Below, piece by piece: positions 17,306-26,323 of a DNA stretch of 64,000 nt. Numbering within the stretch: position 1 is the stretch's first letter; each line of letters begins with the position of its first letter. Source of the stretch: Microlunatus sp. Gsoil 973 (GTDB taxonomy: Bacteria; Actinomycetota; Actinomycetes; Propionibacteriales; Propionibacteriaceae). The stretch spans positions 4,278,001 to 4,342,000 of the forward strand of contig NZ_CP046122.1 of NCBI RefSeq assembly GCF_009707365.1. Reading direction: 5' to 3'. Both the position numbers and the translations under genes were made by a program. The notes beneath the pieces were generated by a model that searched no databases, was not told the DNA's origin, and saw only the letters and a program-made list of their open reading frames with translations.

Positions 17306-18458
17306 GTCGCACAGCCGCCCCCATCTGCCTGATCGCCTCGGTCAGCACCGGAGCCGGTGTCGCGAAGATCATCCGAACGAAGCCCGGCGCGCCGCAGGCA
17401 TCGCCGTCGGTCAAGGCAACCCCCGCGTTCTCCCGGAAGAAGTCCGCCGCGCTGACGCCCAGTTCAAGATCACGACAATCGAGCCAGGCGATGTAGGTGC
17501 CCTCCGGAGGGGTGTACTTGACCATGGGCAGTTCCTCGGCCAGCAGCTCGCCGAGCAACTGCCGGTTCGTGTCCAGATAGCTGAGCACCTCTTCCAGCCA
17601 TGGCCCGCCCGAGGTGTACGCCGCAGTGTTCGCGACCACGCCGGGGTTCGCCGTTCCGTGCCCGGCGAACTGCCCGAACTCCTCCCACGCCTCGGCATCG
17701 GAGGCGTTGCTGATGATCAGCTGCGCGCACTTCAGACCGGGAAGGTTCCAGGCCTTGGATGCCGAGGTCGCGGTGATCGTGTGGCGGGCGGCGTTCTCAT
17801 TCACTGAGGCGTACGGAATATGCCGACCGCCCGGAAACACCAGCGGGGCATGGATCTCGTCGGCGAAGACCCGCCCGTCGTGCGCGGTCACCACCTCACT
17901 GATGCCGGTCAGTTCATCGGCGGTGAGAACCCGGCCGACCGGGTTGTACGGGTTGCACAGCACCAGCAGGTGTCCGCCGGCCTCGAAAGCGCGCCCGAGC
18001 TGATCAAGGTCGAAGCTGTATCGACCGTCCCGTTCCGACAGCGGCAGCCGGATGATCTCCCGGCCCATGCTGGTCGGCACCTTCAGGAACGGCATGTAGG
18101 CGGGGACCGGCACGATCACCGGTGAGCCCGGCCGGGAGTAGTGCTCGATCGCGATCTCCAGGCCCTTGATCACATCCGGGATGGGATGCACATCGGATGG
18201 GTCGACCGCCCAGCCGTAGGACTTGGCCTGCCACTCGGCGCAGGCGACCGACAACGCCTCCGAAAGGCCCTTCGGCAGGTAGCCGAAGAGCCCGTCGTCG
18301 ACCATGGCGTGGAGCGCCGCGGTGATCGGCGGGGCCGCACCGAAGTCCATCTCGGCGACGAACGCGCCGATGGTGTCGGGGTACAGGCTCCACTTCATGC
18401 TGCCCAGCTCGCGCAGGCGATCGGCAGAGATCCGGTCGAAGTCCTCGGAGTAGCTCAT
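17274..18458 (-). CDS. MalY/PatB-type PLP-dependent C-S lyase / aminotransferase
   Basis: A 394-residue fold-type I PLP enzyme. MalY/PatB members cleave cystathionine or cysteine conjugates. FVAEMDFGAAPPI near residue 32 is the family's N-terminal signature, CNPYNPVGRV near 165 binds the cofactor, FADEIHAPLVFPG near 198 holds the PLP-binding Asp, and SASKAWNLPGLKCA near 232 holds the Schiff-base Lys. The start is ATG 18458. The 3' end overlaps the SpoU gene tail to tail. A role in cysteine or methionine metabolism is likely; a regulatory role like that of E. coli MalY is possible. Confidence 0.92.
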   Translation of the reverse strand: MSYSEDFDRISADRLRELGSMKWSLYPDTIGAFVAEMDFGAAPPITAALHAMVDDGLFGYLPKGLSEALSVACAEWQAKSYGWAVDPSDVHPIPDVIKGLEIAIEHYSRPGSPVIVPVPAYMPFLKVPTSMGREIIRLPLSERDGRYSFDLDQLGRAFEAGGHLLVLCNPYNPVGRVLTADELTGISEVVTAHDGRVFADEIHAPLVFPGGRHIPYASVNENAARHTITATSASKAWNLPGLKCAQLIISNASDAEAWEEFGQFAGHGTANPGVVANTAAYTSGGPWLEEVLSYLDTNRQLLGELLAEELPMVKYTPPEGTYIAWLDCRDLELGVSAADFFRENAGVALTDGDACGAPGFVRMIFATPAPVLTEAIRQMGAAVRLSSTAAPSDT

Positions 18459-18640
18459 CGGACCACCGCCATCTGGTCAGCTCCTACGGCTTGTTGATTC
18501 GTCTGGTTGGTTTCCCGCCACGACGTCGCAGATCAGGACCACATTCCTACGCTACCCGGCAGGGCACTGACGGCGCGGCACCCCTCGTCGTGGCCATCAC
18601 GCCGCCCGGCCGGGCATCGGGACGGTGACTGATTCGCCAA

Positions 18641-20038
18641 ATGGGTTGTTCCGGTGCAGAACAACTGTGGATGATTCAGACAGCCACAGCAGCAGACGAA
18701 GTCGAAGGAACCATCATCACCAGTTCAGCGCGGCAGCCGGCCGCGGACCACCGGACAGCGGCAGCGCTGGGCTGGCAGCAGCGGCCGGACATCATCACGG
18801 CGCAGCGTCGCAGCGTACGGCTACTGATCATCGGCCAGGTGTTGGGCTCCTTCGGGATGGGAGCGGCGCCGTCGGTGGGCGTGCTGCTGGCCGAGCAGGT
18901 GACCAACAGCGAGACGATGGCAGGTCTGGCGCGCACCTCGATGACTCTTGGTGCCGCTCTGGCAGGGATCCCGCTGGCCCTGCTGGCTGCCCGCGGCGGT
19001 CGGAGGGTCTCGTTGTCCGTCGGTTGGTTCGTCGCCGCCTTCGGCGCTGCGGTGCTGATCGGTGCCGCGATCACCACGAACGCGGCACTGATGATCACCG
19101 GGATGTTGCTCTTCGGCTGCGGCACCGCGGTCGGACTGCAGTCCCGGTTCGCGGCCACGGACCTGGTGCTGCCCGCTCTCCGCGGCCGGACGCTGTCGTT
19201 CGTCGTCTGGTCCGGCACGCTGGGAACGGTGCTCGGCCCGAACCTCGGCCCACCCGGCGAATGGGTGTCACGACTGCTCGGACTGCCTCCGCTGGCCGGT
19301 GCCTTCGTCATCTCCATCGTGGTGATGACGATCGCCGGTCTGGTGATCGCATTGTTGCTGCGGCCCGACCCGCTGCTCACCGCCGCACGCTACGAGGCGC
19401 AGACCGACAGCCGAGGCCGACGGCCGTCGATCCGCGAGGTGTTCACCACACTCTGGTCGATCCGGCCGGCGCGGTTCGCACTGCTGGTCGTCATCGGTGC
19501 GCACCTGTCGATGGTCAGCCTGATGACCATGACCCCGGTGCAACTGAGTCACCACGGCTCCGGCCTGACGATCGTCGGAATCACGATCAGCATCCACGTA
19601 CTCGGGATGTTCGCACTGTCCCCGGTGGTCGGCTACGCCAGCGACCGGATCGGGGCGACGCGGGTGATCATGATCGGCCAGTTGATCTTCCTGGGCAGCA
19701 CGGTGACGGCGATCATCTCCGCGGGCAGTGCCGGCTGGACGATGATCAGCCTGTTCCTGCTCGGTCTTGGCTGGTCGTGCGGCACCGTGCCCGGCTCGAT
19801 CCTGTTGACCGAGTCGGTGCCGGCCGCGATCCGGCCGTCCTCCCAGGGGATGGTCGACACCGCGATGAACGGATTCGCCGCCCTCGCGGCGCTGATCTCC
19901 GGCCCGATCTTCGCCGGCGTCGGCTTCGGCGGCCTGAGCCTGATGGCCGTCGTGGTTTCGGTTCCCCTGTTGGCCTACGCGATCCGGATGGACCGCCAAG
20001 TGATCGTCCCGATCACCCCCGCCGTAGAACCCGACTGA
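18641..20038 (+). CDS. MFS transporter (major facilitator)
   Basis: A 465-residue membrane transporter with about 12 hydrophobic segments and a hydrophilic N-terminus of about 55 residues. ARGGRRVSLSVGW near residue 121 is the loop 2-3 MFS motif, and YASDRIGATRV near 334 is its repeat in the second half. It looks like a drug or metabolite exporter of the MFS-1 type; the substrate is unknown. ATG 18641 or ATG 18671 may be the start, and neither has a good ribosome-binding site. If 18671 is used, the inverted repeat at 18645-18665 becomes an operator just before the gene. Confidence 0.9.
   Translation: MGCSGAEQLWMIQTATAADEVEGTIITSSARQPAADHRTAAALGWQQRPDIITAQRRSVRLLIIGQVLGSFGMGAAPSVGVLLAEQVTNSETMAGLARTSMTLGAALAGIPLALLAARGGRRVSLSVGWFVAAFGAAVLIGAAITTNAALMITGMLLFGCGTAVGLQSRFAATDLVLPALRGRTLSFVVWSGTLGTVLGPNLGPPGEWVSRLLGLPPLAGAFVISIVVMTIAGLVIALLLRPDPLLTAARYEAQTDSRGRRPSIREVFTTLWSIRPARFALLVVIGAHLSMVSLMTMTPVQLSHHGSGLTIVGITISIHVLGMFALSPVVGYASDRIGATRVIMIGQLIFLGSTVTAIISAGSAGWTMISLFLLGLGWSCGTVPGSILLTESVPAAIRPSSQGMVDTAMNGFAALAALISGPIFAGVGFGGLSLMAVVVSVPLLAYAIRMDRQVIVPITPAVEPD
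18645..18665. promoter_or_regulatory. Inverted repeat at the MFS gene start
   Basis: GTTGTTC (18645-18651), a 7-base spacer and GAACAAC (18659-18665) form a perfect inverted repeat. It overlaps the first codons if the gene starts at 18641, or precedes ATG 18671 by 5 bp. It could be the operator of a TetR- or MarR-like repressor not encoded nearby. Confidence 0.4.
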
Positions 20039-20100
20039 TCCGAAAAGGGAACGGACCGCCACGAACCGGAACGAAGTGAGGGCTCGAAGACGGCAAAGAA

Positions 20101-21195
20101 TCAATCAGTCTGCGTGACCTTCCGCAACCCCCGCGGCGCGTCCGGGTCGAGCCCGAGCTTGTGCGCCAGTCGCTCGACCGTCAGCTGGGCCGGGATGATC
20201 AAGGTCAGCGGAGCGAGCATCTCGCTGGCATCGGGTCCGGGCACGGCAAGATCACAGGCGGCGCGGAAACGCTCGTCGCCACCGATACCGAGCACCATGC
20301 TGTGCTTCTCGCGTACGGTTCCGGCCAGTTCGGTCAGCCCGGGCAGGGTCGGACCGGAGGGACCGGCAACCAGCACGGTAAGCAGCTCATGATCAACAAT
20401 GGCGATCGGACCGTGTTTCAGGTCGGCGTAGGAGAGCCCGCGGACCGGCCGCAGACAGGTCTCCTCGAGCTTCAGCGCGGTTTCCAGGGTTGTCCCGAAG
20501 GCCAGACCGCGGCCGGAGGTGAGAACCTCGTCGACCTCGGCGAGCGCGCCGGCCATAGCGTCCAACACCTCGGCCGGGGTCTCCAGCATGGCGGAGGCCT
20601 GCTCGCCGATCCGGGCGAACTCCGCGTCCAGGGCACCGGCCTTTCCGGCGGAGGCGGCCAGGGCGTCGACGGTCACCGCGAGGGCGGCCACCTGCGTCGT
20701 GTAGGTCTTGGTCGCCGGCACCGCACGCTCCACGCCTGCCTGGGTGATCAGCGCCAGGTCAGCCGCCGTGGCGAGCGGTGATCCCTCGGCGTTGGTGATC
20801 GCGATCGTCGCCGCGCCGCCGCGCTTGCTCCATTCCAGCGTGTCGACGATCTCCGCAGTTGAGCCCGACTGGCTGACGCAGATCGCAACGGTGTCGGAGA
20901 GGTCGATGTGCGCGTCGTACAGCGTTGCCACCGACGGCGCCGCAAGCGTTGCCGCCATACCGGCATGCAACTCGGCAAGATAGCGGCCGTAGATCGCGGC
21001 GTTGTCGCTCGAGCCGCGGGCCACCAGCAGCAGCCGCCGACGCCCGGCGGCGACCTGCGCGATCCGGGAGCGGAGGGGGAGCAACGCCGCCAGGGTTGCC
21101 TCCAGCGCTGCCGGCTGCTCGGCGATCTCAGCCGCCATCAGCGTCGGGGCGGCGGCGGGAGTGGCCGGTGAATCCTGGTTGTTGGGCACAGACAC
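20101..21195 (-). CDS. SIS-domain sugar-phosphate isomerase/deaminase (GlmS-isomerase-like, NagB-II type)
   Basis: A 364-residue protein made of two SIS domains, like the isomerase half of GlmS but without the glutaminase half. LLLVARGSSDNAAIYG near residue 56 and CVSQSGSTAEIVDTL near 105 form the first sugar-phosphate site. EETCLRPVRGLSYADLKHGP near 245 is the second-domain signature. Such proteins deaminate glucosamine-6-phosphate or isomerise related amino-sugar phosphates. The start is GTG 21195 behind GGAGGG. It faces a GntR/HutC regulator across a short region with a DasR-like site, which supports amino-sugar metabolism. Confidence 0.88.
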   Translation of the reverse strand: MSVPNNQDSPATPAAAPTLMAAEIAEQPAALEATLAALLPLRSRIAQVAAGRRRLLLVARGSSDNAAIYGRYLAELHAGMAATLAAPSVATLYDAHIDLSDTVAICVSQSGSTAEIVDTLEWSKRGGAATIAITNAEGSPLATAADLALITQAGVERAVPATKTYTTQVAALAVTVDALAASAGKAGALDAEFARIGEQASAMLETPAEVLDAMAGALAEVDEVLTSGRGLAFGTTLETALKLEETCLRPVRGLSYADLKHGPIAIVDHELLTVLVAGPSGPTLPGLTELAGTVREKHSMVLGIGGDERFRAACDLAVPGPDASEMLAPLTLIIPAQLTVERLAHKLGLDPDAPRGLRKVTQTD

Positions 21196-21205
21196 CCTCC
21201 GTCAT

Positions 21206-21225
21206 ACTGGTATGGACTGGTCTAG
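21206..21225. promoter_or_regulatory. DasR/NagR-like operator between SIS and GntR genes
   Basis: ACTGGTATGG followed directly by ACTGGTCTAG gives two overlapping half-sites. The second matches the left half of the DasR-responsive element (ACTGGTCTAGACCAGT type). It lies 10 bp upstream of the SIS gene and 84 bp before the regulator gene. Control by the adjacent GntR/HutC protein, with an amino-sugar phosphate as effector, is inferred. Confidence 0.55.
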
Positions 21226-21309
21226 CAGGCGGACTCATCGTAGTGGTCCGACTGGCCAGATGCGGAGCCGGGCGGTCAAGGCCTGGCGGGTCGATCCAGG
21301 GAGTCCAAG

Positions 21310-22137
21310 GTGTCGGAGCACGTGCCCGTCGATCAGCGGACTGCGGTGCCGCCTTCGGCACACGTGGACGGCGCTTCGCCACAGGTGGACGGTTACGTGG
21401 AGCGCTATCGACTGGACCGTCCGGTCGGCCCGGCAACCACCAAACGGGCCCAGGTCCGGGGAATCCTCGAGGAGCTGATCGAGACCGAACTCCATCCCGG
21501 AGACGCCATTCCCTCTGAGCGGGCGCTGGTCAGCCGGATGGGCGTCAGCCGGGTGACCGTCCGGCAGGCGATCGCCGATCTGGTCGAGGCCGGCGCGCTG
21601 GAGCGGGTTCACGGCAAGGGCACCTACGTCACCGGACCGCAGATCGACTCCCGGCTGCATCTGACCTCGTTCTCCCGGGAGATGCGGGACCGGGGCCTGA
21701 TTCCGGCGACGGTGGTGTTGTCGGCCGGCGAGGAACGGGCCGACGACGATGTCGCGTACGCATTGCGGATCCGGCCGGGACGGCCGGTGATCAGGGTCGA
21801 ACGGCTGCGCACCGCGGACGGCACCCCAATGGCCTACGAGGTCGGCTACTACCCGTCGGCGCTGTTCCCGGGACTCCTGGATCGCGAGCTCGGATCCCTC
21901 TACGACGTTTTCGCCACCGAATACGGTCTTGTGGTGACCAGTGGTGAGCAGACCGTCCGGGCAGAGGCGGCCGACGTCCACCAGGCGCGCATCCTGAACA
22001 TCCCCCGACGGGCGCCGCTGCTGGTCCAGGAGCGGGTCACCTACGCCGGGGATCGGGTCATCGAGATGTCGACATCGGCCTACCGCGCCGACCGGTACCG
22101 GATCCACATGGCGATCACCCCGCGCGGGGCGAACTAG
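21310..22137 (+). CDS. GntR/HutC-family transcriptional regulator (DasR/NagR-like)
   Basis: A 275-residue repressor. The winged HTH spans about residues 45-110 (IPSERALVSRMGVSRVTVRQ, then GKGTYVTGP), and the UTRA effector domain about 115-265 (YEVGYYPSALFPGL, MSTSAYRADRYRI). The UTRA domain in the DasR/NagR/YvoA group binds glucosamine-6-phosphate or N-acetylglucosamine-6-phosphate. The start is GTG 21310. It is divergent from a SIS isomerase and 4 bp upstream of a PaiB gene. The effector is inferred from family and neighbour. Confidence 0.9.
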   Translation: MSEHVPVDQRTAVPPSAHVDGASPQVDGYVERYRLDRPVGPATTKRAQVRGILEELIETELHPGDAIPSERALVSRMGVSRVTVRQAIADLVEAGALERVHGKGTYVTGPQIDSRLHLTSFSREMRDRGLIPATVVLSAGEERADDDVAYALRIRPGRPVIRVERLRTADGTPMAYEVGYYPSALFPGLLDRELGSLYDVFATEYGLVVTSGEQTVRAEAADVHQARILNIPRRAPLLVQERVTYAGDRVIEMSTSAYRADRYRIHMAITPRGAN

Positions 22138-22141
22138 CCCG

Positions 22142-22828
22142 ATGTACGTACCCAAACACTTCGCCGCGACCGACGATCAAATCCTCGGTCTGCTGACCTC
22201 GCCGATCGCCGCAGACCTGATCACCCCGACCGCGGACGGCCTGCAGGCCACCCTCCTGCCGTGGCTGCATCTTCCGGATCCCGGCGGCGGCCCGGGTCGG
22301 CTGCAAGGTCATCTGGCGCGGAACAACCCGCACTGGCGGGCCGCCCCGACCGGGGAATCGCTGGTGATCTTGAAAGGCACGGACGCGTACATCTCTCCGA
22401 GCTGGTACGCCAGCAAGGCCGAACATGGTCGGGCGGTGCCGACCTGGAACTATCTGATCTGCCATGTCCACGGTGATCTCGTCGTTCACGACGACGTCGG
22501 CTGGCTCGATGATCTTGTCCGCAGGCTCACTGATCATCATGAGTCATACCATCCCGGCGGCCCGGAACCCTGGTCGGTCGACGATGCGCCGGAGAAGTAC
22601 GTCAACGGCCAGCTGCGCGCGATCGTCGGTGTGGAGCTGATCATCAGCAGGATCGAGGCGAAGGCCAAGCTGAGTCAGAACCGCCCGGAGGCCGATGTGC
22701 TCGGTGTGATCGACGGGCTGACGGCCCGCGGCGACGTGTCCGCCGCCGAAGCCGTCCGCCGAACCCGGCCGCCGAACCCGGCCGCCGAACCTGTAGGAAA
22801 GAATGGATCGGGTGAGCTCAAGGATTGA
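22142..22828 (+). CDS. PaiB-type FMN-binding negative transcriptional regulator
   Basis: A 228-residue split-barrel flavin-binding protein of the PaiB family. MYVPKHFAATDDQ at the start, LQGHLARNNPHW near residue 54 and ISPSWYASKAEHGRAVPTWNY near 82 are typical. PaiB was first linked to sporulation and protease repression in Bacillus; most members are probably FMN-dependent enzymes or stress proteins rather than DNA-binding repressors. The ATG start is 4 bp after the GntR stop, so the genes are likely co-transcribed. The last 26 bases overlap the next gene. Confidence 0.9.
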   Translation: MYVPKHFAATDDQILGLLTSPIAADLITPTADGLQATLLPWLHLPDPGGGPGRLQGHLARNNPHWRAAPTGESLVILKGTDAYISPSWYASKAEHGRAVPTWNYLICHVHGDLVVHDDVGWLDDLVRRLTDHHESYHPGGPEPWSVDDAPEKYVNGQLRAIVGVELIISRIEAKAKLSQNRPEADVLGVIDGLTARGDVSAAEAVRRTRPPNPAAEPVGKNGSGELKD

Positions 22829-23348
22829 CGAACTGGTCGTCCCCTACGACCCGACGCCGGCACTGAGCCGCGCCGAACGCTGGCGGCGGTTGTTGCGCAG
22901 GCGGCTGGTCAGCCTCGGCATCTCGGTGATCCTGCTGGCGCTGATCTTCTTCTGGCAGCGGGACCGGCTGACCGCCAATTGGGCCGGCACCGTCGTCGTG
23001 TACGCCGTCGTGCTGCTGGCCGGCTGCGCCTGGGCGCTCTTCTGCTGGATCGCGATGCGCCGCTCCCGCCGGGCCGCCGCCGGAGCCGGGCAGGGCGTCG
23101 CCCTCCGCGTGGACCGGTCCGGCATCGAACTGGCCGACCGGCGCATCGGCTGGACCCAGCTCGCCACACTGACCACCGCGAAGGGCTCCTGGCCGTCCGG
23201 GCCACTGTTGCGCGCGGTCGCCACCGACGGCAGCCAGGTCGACCTCCCGCTGGAGCAGTTGCAGGTCCTCCCGGCGACCCTGGACAGCACCGTACGGGCC
23301 TATTCCGGCGGTCGCCACGGCCTGGATCTGAGTGCGCTGGACATCTGA
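22803..23348 (+). CDS. Membrane protein with two transmembrane helices and a PH-like cytoplasmic part, unknown function
   Basis: Not assigned to a known family. The 181 residues contain two hydrophobic segments (about 36-50 and 60-82) joined by a short loop, followed by about 90 soluble residues with repeated beta-strand-like patterns (VALRVDRSGIELADRRIGW, LATLTTAKG). This resembles YcxB- or PH-like domains of actinobacterial membrane proteins. The start is ATG 22803 (or GTG 22812), overlapping the PaiB gene by 26 bp in another frame, which points to translational coupling. fbaA follows 94 bp later. Confidence 0.7.
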   Translation: MDRVSSRIDELVVPYDPTPALSRAERWRRLLRRRLVSLGISVILLALIFFWQRDRLTANWAGTVVVYAVVLLAGCAWALFCWIAMRRSRRAAAGAGQGVALRVDRSGIELADRRIGWTQLATLTTAKGSWPSGPLLRAVATDGSQVDLPLEQLQVLPATLDSTVRAYSGGRHGLDLSALDI

Positions 23349-23442
23349 GGGGCGGCCCCGGACCGACCGGCGGGTGCAGTCCGGTGGGGACTGGTGAAAG
23401 ACTGGGGCCAAAGCATGCTGCACGCGCCAGAGAGGGACCCTT

Positions 23443-24468
<1,026 letters not shown>

Positions 24469-24470
24469 TC

Positions 24471-25451
24471 TTGGCCGCTGGCGGACCCATCGCGCTCAGT
24501 GAGGCATGGATCGGAAGCCGGGTCATCGCCCACGATCTACAAGGCGATGACCTGGCCGATGTCCTGCAGCAGAACGGTGACGCCTCGGCCTGGGCGATCG
24601 CCCCGCGGGAAGAGACGGCTGAGCTCCGTCGGCTGGCCAAGATCCTGGGGCTTGACGATTATGCGGTCGACGAACTGCTCGCACCCGGCCACCGGTGCCG
24701 GGTCAGTGACGTCGCCGGGACCCGGTTGGTACGTCTGCTCGCGGTCGAGCTGAAGAATCGGGAGCTGTTCGCCGACGATGTCTCGATGATCATCGCCGAT
24801 CAGGTGGTGATCATCCTCGCCGACGACCCGTACGGGCAGCGGATCGCCCGCATGCTGACCGCTGCAGGGCCGCGGCTGACCGGCGGCGGTGCCGACCGTG
24901 CCGCCCAGCTGGTCGTCGACTTCGTGATCGACACGACGGTGACCACCACCGAACAGCTCGAGGCAGCCTCTGATGATCTTGCCGATCAGCTGTTCGGTGG
25001 TCAGCCGCTGACCCGGGAGGGAAAGTTGGACGCGTTCCGGCTGCGTCGCGCGGTGACCCAGTTGCGGCGAGTCACCGCACCAACCCAGGACGTCGTCCAG
25101 GAGCTCGTCGACACCGCGCCCGGTTCGGACGAGGTGACCGACCGGCACTGGAACAAGATCATCGACCGTACCCAACGGGTCGCCCTCTCGGTCACCGCAC
25201 TGGCCGATGGGCTCACCACGATCTTCGACACCAGCCTGTCACTGGACAACGCTCGGCTGGACGATGTGATGAAGAAGCTGACCGGTTGGGCGGCGATCAT
25301 CGCCGCACCGACCCTGATCACCGGCTTCGTCGGCATGAACGTCGATTTCTGGTTCCAGGGTTCGAGTGTCGGCTTCTATGTCTACCTGGCCGTGATGCTG
25401 GCCTCGGCAGTGGTGCTCTACGTCCTGTTCAAGCGCAAGACCTGGATCTAG
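24471..25451 (+). CDS. corA: CorA-family magnesium/divalent-cation channel
   Basis: A 326-residue CorA-type Mg2+ transporter of the inner membrane. It has a large cytoplasmic N-terminal domain (about 1-260), the stalk helix, and two C-terminal transmembrane helices (about 272-292 and 302-321). The hallmark GMN motif is present in FVGMNVDFW between the helices. A basic KRKTWI tail ends the protein, as usual. The TTG start at 24471 lies 2 bp after the fbaA stop, so it is translationally coupled. A Mg transporter gene near fba is also seen in mycobacteria. Confidence 0.93.
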   Translation: MAAGGPIALSEAWIGSRVIAHDLQGDDLADVLQQNGDASAWAIAPREETAELRRLAKILGLDDYAVDELLAPGHRCRVSDVAGTRLVRLLAVELKNRELFADDVSMIIADQVVIILADDPYGQRIARMLTAAGPRLTGGGADRAAQLVVDFVIDTTVTTTEQLEAASDDLADQLFGGQPLTREGKLDAFRLRRAVTQLRRVTAPTQDVVQELVDTAPGSDEVTDRHWNKIIDRTQRVALSVTALADGLTTIFDTSLSLDNARLDDVMKKLTGWAAIIAAPTLITGFVGMNVDFWFQGSSVGFYVYLAVMLASAVVLYVLFKRKTWI

Positions 25452-25482
25452 CCTCGCGTCCGACACATCGTCGGCGGAAGGA

Positions 25483-26315
25483 ATGTCGGTGGCTGAGACC
25501 TCGAGCGGTATTGCCTACGACCTCGCTCGTCGCACGTGTGCCCGGGACCGCATCGTCTTCATCCACGCCGGTGTCGCCGACCGGCGGATGTGGCAGCCCC
25601 AATGGGATCGCCTGCACCCGACCTGCGAGCTGATCAGGCTCGACCTGCGCGGATTCGGTGAGAGCACGACCGCACCGGCGTCTGGCAGCTTTTCCCATGT
25701 GCAGGACGTCATCGAGACGATGGATGCGGCTTCGTTCGACACGCGCATCTCGTCGGCGCGTCGTTCGGAGCCGGGGTGGCCACCGAGGTCGCACTGGCGG
25801 TGCCGGACCGGGTCGACTCATTGACGCTTTGCCCACCGGGCGGGAGCCTGCTGGCCACGGTGACCGACGCTCTGCGCGAGTTCTTCAGGGCCGAGGCCGC
25901 GGCGCTGAAGTCCGGTGATCTCGACGCAGCGGTCGAGGCCAACGTCAGCGCGTGGTTGGTGGGCCGGGACCGTACCGTGGCCGATCTTGATCCTGCGATC
26001 CTCGCGCAGGTTCGGCTGATGCAGAGGCGCGCCTTCGAAGCCGCCGACCTGCTGGGGGATGCCGACGAGGTCGAGGCCGACCCGCCTGCCCTTGACCGAC
26101 TCGCCGACATCCACGCTCCGGCGCTGCTCCTCGTCGGGGCCAACGACCTGGATGCCACCCACGATGCCGCCGAACGGCTTGCGGCGCAGCTCTCGGACGT
26201 CCGCGTTGTCACGTGGCAGGGGGTCGCACATCTGCCCACGCTCGAAGAACCTGATCGGTTCACCGAACTGTTGCTGGACTGGACAGCACAGGTCATGACG
26301 CGTCGGGCCGGGTGA
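25483..26315 (+). CDS. Alpha/beta hydrolase (frame broken once near 25740)
   Basis: An alpha/beta-hydrolase-fold protein of about 277 residues after repair. The first frame gives IVFIHAGVADRRMWQPQW near residue 23 (oxyanion region) and LDLRGFGEST. The nucleophile elbow, read as VGASFGAGVATEVAL, lies in the next frame, whose product continues to 26315 with ALLLVGANDLDATH (catalytic Asp) and QGVAHLPTLEEP (catalytic His). The shift sits at GACACGCGCAT around 25740, where one C appears to be missing. The catalytic triad is intact across the two frames, so a sequencing indel is more likely than decay. The substrate is unknown; it is near lactonase or haloperoxidase-like members. Confidence 0.82.
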
Positions 26316-26323
26316 TCAGTGGG

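Noticed and set aside
18625-20079. Long plus-strand open frame of 484 codons overlapping the MFS gene
   Set aside because: It is a shadow in another frame: very rich in R, D, G and H, with no hydrophobic segments, whereas the MFS frame shows transporter motifs and helices.
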